This document shows positions 1 through 9,300 of a DNA stretch of 18,964 nt, piece after piece. Made by a program: the position numbers and the translations under genes. Origin of the DNA: an uncultured Verrucomicrobiales bacterium (GTDB lineage Bacteria > Verrucomicrobiota > Verrucomicrobiia > Verrucomicrobiales > Akkermansiaceae); the NCBI GenBank assembly GCA_937905985.1, contig CALCWC010000034.1, forward strand, positions 1-18,964, in the 5' to 3' direction. Positions within the stretch are counted from its first letter, which is position 1, and each line of letters begins with the position of its first letter. The notes beneath the pieces are model-generated. The model saw only the letters and a program-made list of their open reading frames with translations. It searched no databases and was not told the origin of the DNA.

Positions 1-3
1 CCA

Positions 4-65
4 AAGGGGAGAGCGAGAAGCTCTCCCCTTGGTCAGAGGGGTCAGGGGAGACGGATAGTCTCCCC
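4..65. terminator. Paired GGGGAGA hairpins, possible terminator of an upstream gene
   Basis: Two consecutive inverted repeats share a GGGGAGA/TCTCCCC core. In the first, 4-14 pairs with 20-30 (11 bp, loop GAGAA). In the second, 45-52 pairs with 58-65 (8 bp, loop GGATA). Neither is followed by a T-run, so a classical intrinsic terminator is not certain. They may end a transcript entering from the left, or they may be a dispersed hairpin repeat. The gene to the left lies outside the window. Confidence 0.4.
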
Positions 66-210
66 AGCACAGCTTTGTCTCGGTTGCCTCGATATCGGCA
101 TTTTTTGCTTTTTTCAGAAAAATGCAAAATGATTGTTGACTAATCTTAATGCTCGCCCCCCCTTTTTCCGAAATCCTTTGTTCCTCCTCAACTTTTTTTC
201 TCTTTTTTGC
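66..210. other. Intergenic region upstream of the autotransporter, no gene seen
   Basis: This A/T- and pyrimidine-rich stretch contains an inverted repeat (98-105 with 118-125, GCATTTTT/AAAAATGC) and long C and T runs at about 157-208. No open frame with a plausible start or composition was found on either strand. A short minus-strand frame here (down from 305) has a basic, low-complexity product and no support. Confidence 0.5.
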
Positions 211-238
211 TTGCGGAACGGGGGGGCTTTGGTATACT
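211..238 (+). promoter_or_regulatory. Probable sigma-70-type promoter of the autotransporter
   Basis: The -10 hexamer TATACT lies at 233-238 and is preceded by TGG, giving an extended -10 (TGnTATACT). A partial -35 TTGCGG lies at 211-216 with a 16-bp spacer. A TTGCTT lies slightly upstream at 207-212, but at 20 bp spacing it fits less well. Transcription would begin near 245 and leave a leader of about 67 nt. An imperfect hairpin (254-261 with 265-272, one mismatch) lies in that leader. The assignment is by motif only. Confidence 0.5.
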
Positions 239-311
239 GACAGGGTAAATCTTGGGAGAACTGTGTTCCCCCACTGTATGTAGACAACTTCAAACCAATC
301 AACAATACTAT

Positions 312-3300
312 ATGAAATTACACCTCCCCACCGGACTCCGCGCGGCTCTCATCGCCGCCCTTACAGCCGTCGGTTTCACGCTCACACAGGCTGCTGCCGC
401 TGAGACGCAGCTTGATGTCAGCCCAACTGAAAAAACTGGCGGCAATACCCCAATCACCTGGACTGGCGGCGATGCCACCCTCAACTCCTGGAAGCTCACC
501 TTCGATTTGACGGTGACGGACGGAACCGCCAACGATTTCTTCAACATCAGCAGCAACCATGGTACTGCCCAAGCGGGTTGGGCTTTGGGTGTGAACGGCA
601 CCACCCTTCGTTTGGCGTATGGCGGCAAGAATCAAACCGCCGTCATTGCCCTGGACAACGCATTCGAGTTGAATCAATCCCAGCCCGTCACGTTCCAGTT
701 TGAGCGCAATGTAGATGAAACCGGTGTTTCTCTCGGCACGGGTACGTTTACGGTGATTGCCGGAGAATTGACGCAGACATACACGGTGGACAGCTTGACC
801 GATACTGCCTTGGCCCCCGGCTCCAATGGCAAGGGGCATATCTGGTGCAACGGAAACCCAGGAGGAAAGCAACAGCTGAGGAATATCGTGCTGTACCAGC
901 TGGACGACAAGAAGGTTAAGGAGTCAGGGTATACGTGGAACGCCAGCGAAGCTGGAAATTCCAGCTGGAACTTGACGAGTCAGATATGGCTGAATGAAGA
1001 TTCACAGCCTGTTTCTTATGTTAGTGGCGGTAACGCTTTCTTCACGAAAGACGCTAATTACAAGACTGTCACGATTGGTGAGAATATTAGTGCCGGCAAG
1101 ATTTCTGTGAGCGATAACTACACGTTCACCATGAGCGGCTCTTCCGCTTTGACAGCCACCAAGCTCACCATTACCAGCGGCTCCACTCTCACGGTGAACG
1201 GCACAGGCTCCGTTTCCACGGGAGAGCTCATCAACAAGGGCACGCTGAGCATTGGCAGCGGCGCGCGCGTGGCTTCCAGCAGCACGCCTGTGGAGGTGGC
1301 CGCAGGCGACACTTTCACTGTGACCGGGGCGGGCATCCTGGAGCTTGCCACCATGCGCAGCAAGGGCGGCACCATCAACATTTCCTCCAACCTGGCCGTG
1401 ACCGGCGGCGGCGACGGCACCATGGGCAACAACCAGAACGGCCTTTGCATCAACGGCGGAGCCGGCGGTGCCATCAATATTATGGGCGGCGTCACCACCG
1501 TGACCGGTGCCGTGTACACCGGCGGCGGCAGCACTGAGACTCAGTTGAACGTGGGTTCCGAAACGGCAGCGGCCACGCTTGTGACCACGCGCCTGGAGCT
1601 GGGCGACACCAACGGCAGCACAGGCACGTTCACCATCGGCAAGAAGGGCAAGGTCGTCATCCAGGGCGCGGAGAACGTGCGCTCCGACCAGGCGAACCCG
1701 CAGAAGAAGACCTCCCTGCAGCTGGCGGAGTGGAACCAGGTTGTGACCTCCACCATCAACGGCAAGCTCTATGCCGAGAACGCCATCGCGTTCATGAGCA
1801 ACGACGCCAGCTCCACCGTCAACATCGCGGGCGGCACCATGGCCGTGAAGGGCATTGCCACCACGAACGCAACCAGCGCGCGCGCCCACACCTTCACCAT
1901 GGACGGCGGCAAGCTCATCCTGGGCGACACGGGTATTACGGAAGAGCCCGGCGCGTGGACCATCTCCTTCGCCAACGGCGAAATCGGCACGTATGCCGGC
2001 AGCACCGTGGTGGGACGCAGCTTCACCACAAGCGGCGACCTGACCTTCAACACCGCCATGTACACCTGGACCGGCGATGACGACTCCAAGAAGATTGAGG
2101 CGGGCGAGGCAGCCGCCACCATCACCGTGAGCGGCAACATCACCGGCGACGGCACCATCATCAAGACCGGCGACGGCACGCTGATGCTCGCCGGTGACAA
2201 CAACGCCCTCACCCACACCATCAACCTGCAGAAGGGCACGCTTGACGTCACCACCGCCGTGCTGGACATTTCCAACATGAGCGGCATCACCACCAAGGAA
2301 TACTCCGACGGACAGGTGACGGGCAACGGCTTCGCCACCAGGGGCGGCACCGTGCATGTTGTGGCCGTGGGCGAAGGCGCCATTCTCTCCCATGAGGGCG
2401 CGCAGGTGACGTTCGAAGGAACGGACGTCACCATGGACGACAACGGAGACGTAGTGCTGGAGGATGCGAAGTCCCTGACCACGTTCTACGTGAACGTCAA
2501 CGGCTCCACGGAGAGCCTGGCCAACGCCGTGACCAAGGGCGGCGGCGAGCTCACCACCGTGAGCCTGGCCGACAACACCAAGCTGGCGGCAGACCAGGCG
2601 GCAGACCTGGGAGCCCTGGTGGTGCGCACGGATGCCTCCGCGGGTGTGGAGCTTTCCAAGGATGTGGCGTTTGACACCCTCACCGTCACCACCAAGGACA
2701 AGACGCTCACGCTCACCGGCGCGGGCACACTGTCCGCGGGTGTGCTGAACGGCCCCGGCACCATCTCCATCGGCGACGACGCGGTGCTGTCCGTCACCAC
2801 TGCCACGGTGGGCACCGCCAAGCCCGTAGTCACGGGAGGCGGCACGCTCGCCGTCACCAACGGCACCCTGACCGCGGAGCTGGCCGATACCTGGACCGGC
2901 ACCGTGCGCGTGGCCGACACCACGAGGCAGGACGGCAACAATGCCTGGATCGACACGCTCGCAAACGAAAACTCCCTGGTGGAGTTCATCCACTTTACGG
3001 GATACGACCGCGCGTGGGCCAGCTCCTATGTGTCGGAGATTGCCGCCAACATCAAGCTGACGAGCGACGGCACCAACGCCGCCTGGAACCTGTCCGCTTT
3101 CGCATCCAGCACCTACACCATGGTGCTCACGGGCGATTGGCAGGGCGACGGCACGTTCCTGATGGCCGGCGGCAGCGCCGGGCAGTCCCAGGCCGTGGAA
3201 TACAAGGGCGACATCACCAACTGGACCGGCTCCATCGAGGTGAACGCCCCCGGCATGCGCAGGGTCACCTTCTCGGAGAACGCCACCGCGGTGAACGTCT

Positions 3301-6300
3301 CCCTGGTGAACAACGGCAGCGGCGCGTTCGAGCTGGTGGTCAACAACGCCGCCACCTTCTCCAAGGAGGTGAACGTCTCCAAGCTCACCGTCAATGCAGA
3401 CAAATCCGCCACTTTCCAGGCCGACACCACCGTGGGCCAGCTGGCGGGTTCCGGCTCCATCGTGAAGACCGGCACGGACACCACCATGACCGTGACCGCT
3501 CCCACCGGAACCGGTACGACAGCAGCCATGCTGGACATCTCCGTGAACGAGGGCACGCTCAAGGCCACCGCAGCGAATGCGCTGGGCAGCGGTGACATCA
3601 CCGTGGCCGAAAACGCCACGCTGGACCTGACCAACGGCGGCGCGCTCGGCGCAACCCAGACCGTGGCCAACAGCGGCAACGTCCTGCTGCACAGCACGCT
3701 CACCCAGGGTGCCGTGAACGGAGGCAAGCTCACGATTGCGAGCGACTTCCCCAGTGACGGCGAGATTCTGGACGTGGACGGCACCGACACCGGCAACGGC
3801 TTCAGCCAGGGCGGCGCGGTGCAGGTGTACGACACGGCACACGCCTCGCTCTCCGATGACATCGACATTGTACACGGCGAAAACCACTATGCGCTGACCG
3901 ATCTGACGAACGGAGCCATCACCCTCAGCGGAGCGGACTGGAACACCTACCAGCTCAACGTGGATGCCCAGTACACCGTGCAGGAGATCATGGACTACGC
4001 CAAGGCTAACGAGGGCGAGCTCAAGACCATCTCGGTGAACGCAGACATGCTCACCATCGAGAACGACTCCGCCACGCTCAAGACGTCCATGCTGGGCGGC
4101 GAGCACCTGGCCACCTTCGCGGTGTACATGAGCGGCGTCTCCGGCCTGACCATCGACGGCGACTGCGGGGCGGCCATCACCACGAACACGGGAGCAGAAG
4201 GTGCCGTCACGCTGACGAAGGATGCCACGGTGGGTTCCATTGTGGCGGGTGATTTCGAGAACGGCGGCGCGGGCAACCTCACCATCAACGGTGAAGGACA
4301 CACCGTGAAGGCGGATGGCGCGGGCGCAGCCTTCGGCGGCGTGCTTGCGCTCGGCAAGGGAGTAACCCTGGAGCTTCTGCACGACACCTCGTTCACCACC
4401 ATGCAGAACGCTACGGTGAAGCTCGGCGAGAGCGCTTCCCTGGTGCTCAACGAGGTGAGCTTCTCCACGGTGGAGGGCGGCACCGGGGCAACCATCATCG
4501 TGACCTCCGATGATTACCTGCCGATGTACGACCCCTCGTTCGCGGAGTACAGCATCACGGGTGCGCGCATCACCTACACCACCTCTGCGAACTTTGACCT
4601 GGGCCACGTGATAGACGCCACCAGCCAGGTGGTGAACAAGGGTACCGGTTCCTTGCGTGACATCTCCACCAACGAGAAGTATGCCGAGCTGAACGCGGAG
4701 GGGGGCGACATCTTCATCTCCACGGCGGAGGACGCAGGCACGGATGAGCGCGCCCTGATTGTGGGCAACCTGACGCTGGCCGCCGGCCGCACGGTGGGCG
4801 AGGATACGGGCAAGGCCGTTACCATCACCGTGACCGACACGGCGAGCTTCGGCAGCGGCTCCACCGTGAGCAGCGCGCTCACCATGGCGGGCGGCACCAC
4901 GCTGAATGCAGACGGCCCCGTTGCCCTGGGCACCCACGCGCTTACCCTGGAGAAAGACATCAACATCGGTGATACCCTGTGGAGCACGCTCAACGCGCTG
5001 GCCCCGGAGGCCTCCACCAACATCTTCACGGGCGTGAGAGCGCTCACGCTCGCGGGTGCAGAATATACGGGTGAGGTTGACCTGAACGATATCTTCAACC
5101 ACACCAGCCTGCAGGCCCACAAGTATACCCTGAGCTTCGAGGATGGCAACGTCATCATCACCAGGAACAAGGATAACGACCGCTACTGGAAGGGCGGCGA
5201 CGGCACTTGGAACACTGCCGACACCATCTGGACGGATCAAGAGAGCGGCGGCAACGATGTGGCATTCGTAAACGAATACAACGCCCACTTCGCCGCCGCC
5301 AGCGGCGGCACCATCACCCTGGGTGAGAACATCACCGCGGCCAACGTGTACGTCACCGGCGCGGACTACACCTTCGTGGCGAACGGTCACACGCTGACGG
5401 TGAACAACGCCTTCGAGGTGGATGGCTACACCGCCACGCTGCAGGGCCTCGGCCTGAACGGTGCCGACCTGAAGCTCACCGCCAAGAACGGCGGCACACT
5501 CAAACTCGGTGCCGACAGCAGTGTGAAGGACGTGGAAATCGGCACCGACAGCGCCATCACGGCGAACGGATCCACGCTCACCGTAGCAGACAGCTTCGTG
5601 AACAGCGGCTCGCTTACCGCCGGCACGCTCACCCTGACCCAGGGCACCGCCCAGGGCGGCAAGGTTACGGTGACCAAGCTGAACTTGACCAGCGGCCAGT
5701 CCTACACCTTCAACGTCTTGACCGCCCCTACCATTAGCGGCACCGGCGCCGACCTGACCATCAGCGACTACGGCAGCCTAGCTGCCACCAACACCGCCAC
5801 GCTGAAGAACCTCACCACAGGTGAAGGAGCCCAGCTGGACGGCAACATAACCGTAACGGGCAACACGAACGCCGGCGTCGACACCACGATATCGGGCAGC
5901 CTCACCACGGGAACCCTGACCGGGGGCCCCGTCATGGTCGATGACAGCAACCTCACCCTGACCTCCAACGGTAGCCTGGGCCTCGTCCAGTTCTCCGGCA
6001 CAAGCAGCCTCACTGCAAGTGGCACCGCCACCGTTACCCTTGACGCTTTGTTGGTTAACTCCGATGAGCTCACCCTCACGGGCAAGTTCGACGCGAGCAA
6101 CCTCGGCGCCTCCAAGAGCGATTCCAAGTACGTGGAGGGCGGCACTGACGGCAACGGATTCGAGCAGGCCCGCCTGACGCTCACCATCGTGAACGGCGGC
6201 ACCACCAGCGCCGATGGGGCCACCATCGTCTACAGGGGCAAGGACCTGACCGAGAAGGTGGGCACCAACGGCAAGGTGACCTTCGACGGTGATGTGGACT

Positions 6301-9300
6301 ACACCAAGTTCTATGTTAACAGCGGCACCGAGAACGCCAGCACCGCGATGAACAACGCGAAGTGGACAGCGACATCCTCCTTCGAGCTGAACAGCAACAC
6401 CACGCTGGTGGTTGACCATGAAGGCATCTCCCTGGGCATGGTGAACATGCCTGCCGGCGCCGCCCTCCTGCAGATTGAGAGCGGCTACACCGTGGCCACG
6501 GACGGCTCATCCAAGAACCTGATGCTCACAGGCGCGGGCGAGCTGGCGGTGGACGCGGGCAAGGACACTCCCGGAGTGGTCTACCACGCCTCCCAGTGGA
6601 CCGGCACGGTCTCCCTCCGGGATGTTGAGCTGACGCAGCTTGACAGCGACTGGGGTACCGCCAACTCCACGGTGGCGCTGCAGAACGCGAGCGGCGCATT
6701 GGGCAATGCCGAGGTGAAATATGACCTGGAGCTCCGCAAGGGCGCGGGCGACAGCTGGGGCTACGGCGGTACCTCCAGTACAAAGGATTCGCACCTGTGG
6801 CTGAAAGGCGACCTCAAGGGCGACGGCGACCTGGGCGTGAAGAGCGGCACCGCCACCAGCGTCTTCGAGCTGAACGGCAACACCGATGCCTGGACCGGCA
6901 ACTTCGTGGCCAACAATGCCAACGCGACGCTGAAACTCACCGGCGACGACAAGACCGTCAACGGCACCGTCACCGGCTCCAACCTCGCGTTGGTCGTGGA
7001 AACGAACGCCACCCTGAAGTCCGACAGCACCGTGGCACGGGTGAACGCCACCGCCGGCTCCCTCAAGGTGGATGCCGGCAAGACGCTGACTGTGACCGAC
7101 ACCATCCTTCCGGACAACATCAAGCTGGGAGCCGGAGCCTCCATCGCCGCCGCCTTCATGGGCGGTATCGAATACGGCTACATGGACGGCACCATTGCCA
7201 ACGAGACCGGTGGCGACCAGGCCGTGACCATCAGCAACGCCGACATCACCGTAACGGGCGCCACGCTGTGCACGAACGGCGGCACGGGCTTCACCGTGAA
7301 CAACAAGCTGGTGGATGCCAAGCTCTTGGTCGCAGAGACCCTGACGAAAGCCGTGGCCCTGAACAACGTGCAGGACTCCCTGGAGGTTGTGGACGACCTG
7401 GCCATCGGCACCCACGGCTCACTGAAGGTGGCCAAGACCAACGGCGCCGAAAAGCAGCTTGTGAACATCAGTTCCGGCACGCTGACGCTGGCCAACGGCG
7501 CCACAATGGATGCCAACCTGGCTATCGGCACAGGCGTGACCCTGGCCTTCAATTACGACCAGGCCTCCCCGGTGGCGGCCACGCTCAGCGGCGGCTCCCT
7601 TGATCTGGCAAACAGCCTGACGCTCTCCGGTGACCTGTACAAGCAGATGGCAGAGTTCACGGATGCGGACGACGAGAAGGTGGTGGTTCTGTTCCAGAAC
7701 GTGGGCGCGCTCACGCTGGGCGGCGCTGCGTACGAGGGTGAAGTGAGCGCCCAGCAGTACTTCACGAACCTGACGGACCTGAGCGACCTCGGCGACTTCA
7801 CGCTGCTGTACAACGACAGCACAGACACGGTCTCCATCCGCTTCGACGTTTCGAGTGCCAAGACGCTCACATGGAACGGCACGGCTGGCGAGCACGACTG
7901 GTTGCCCGGTGACGACACCATGTTGAATTGGGAGACCACTGCACAGCAGCCCGCCTACTTTGAGCAGGGCGACAACGCCAAGTTCACCAAGGCAGAAGCC
8001 TACCAGGAAGTGACCATTGCCGAGGGACGCACCGAGACGCGCAACCTCACTATTTCCGGTGAAGATGCACAGTACGCCTTCGTGGTGGGCAACGGCACAA
8101 GCACGATTGCCTCCTCCAACCTGATGAAGGTGACGGAGGGTGCCTCTCTCTCCAAGAGGGGAGAGGGTGATCTCGTTCTGGAACTGAACGCTGCTCTGGC
8201 AGTGGAGAATTCCACCTTGGCGGTGGAGGAGGGCTCCCTCTACATCGGCGGTGCCTCCCGAGAGCTGAATCTTAAGAACTCGGCCTTGGACATCGCTGAT
8301 AGTGCCAGCCTCATCGCGGGCACCATCAAGGGCGATGCCGACTCCACCATCATCATGGGCAGGGAGTCCCTGTTGAACACGGACGGCGGCTCCATCCAGA
8401 GCCTGCAAGCCGGGGAGGACAGCACGCTCGCCATCACCGGCGGCACGCTGACCATCGCGGAGGACACCATCGTGTACAATCTGGTGAGCACAGGCACACT
8501 GGATTTGGGCACGAAGGACCTCACCCTTGCGGAGAGCACGACCGATGGAGGCAACGTGACTGCAGGCACCCTCAACCTCGCGGAGGACGGCAGCACCTTC
8601 GGCAACCTCAAGGTCAACACCATCCACTACGCCTACGATAAGGAAGGCGCCGGTACGCTCGACTACGTGGCCGTGGACACCATCGTCTCCAACGGAGCTG
8701 ACAAAATCACGCTCGACCTGACGGACGTGCGCGGCGACGGCGGCTCCCTGGCTCCCATCCAGCGCCTCGACGAAGGCACCACCTACACGCTCGTGTACGC
8801 GGGCAGCCAGGCCCTGAACGCAGACAACTTCACGCTGGATGCCGCCACACAGGAGGCTCTGGTGCAGAACGGCCTCATCCAGGCTGGTGCAGGTCTGGAG
8901 GTGAACGAAGACAACGACGGCATCCTGCAGCTGACCATCGGCGGCCAGAACCTCACCTGGTACACGGACAAGGACGTGACGGAATGGGGCTACCAAGTGG
9001 TTTCCGGCGATGCCCTGACCGCAGGCGGCAACACGCTCAACGGCGTGGAGCACGTGGTGGTGGACGCCTCCCGCAGGATTGACGTGACCGGGGCGGGTTC
9101 CGCTCCCGGCCTGCGCGTGCGCAACATCACCGGCCTGGATGGCCGCACCATCACCTTCACCGGTACGGAGGACGACACCGTCAACCTCATCACCAGCGAG
9201 GAGACCGCCAGCAACGTCAACGTCGCCGCGGAGAACATCACCCTCAAGGTGGGCCTGGACGAGCTGGACGAGATGGATCCCGTGGACTACAAGGACCTGC

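Noticed and set aside
252..311. Upstream ATG at 252 as the autotransporter start
   Set aside because: The added residues (MGELCSPTVCRQLQTNQQYY) would sit in front of a classic signal peptide that begins at 312.
1002..5390. 1462-codon open frame on the minus strand inside the autotransporter gene
   Set aside because: The product is a G/V/H/R-rich string with no domain-like pattern, fully antisense to a clearly coding gene. Strong G/C-ending codon bias removes stops from this opposite frame.
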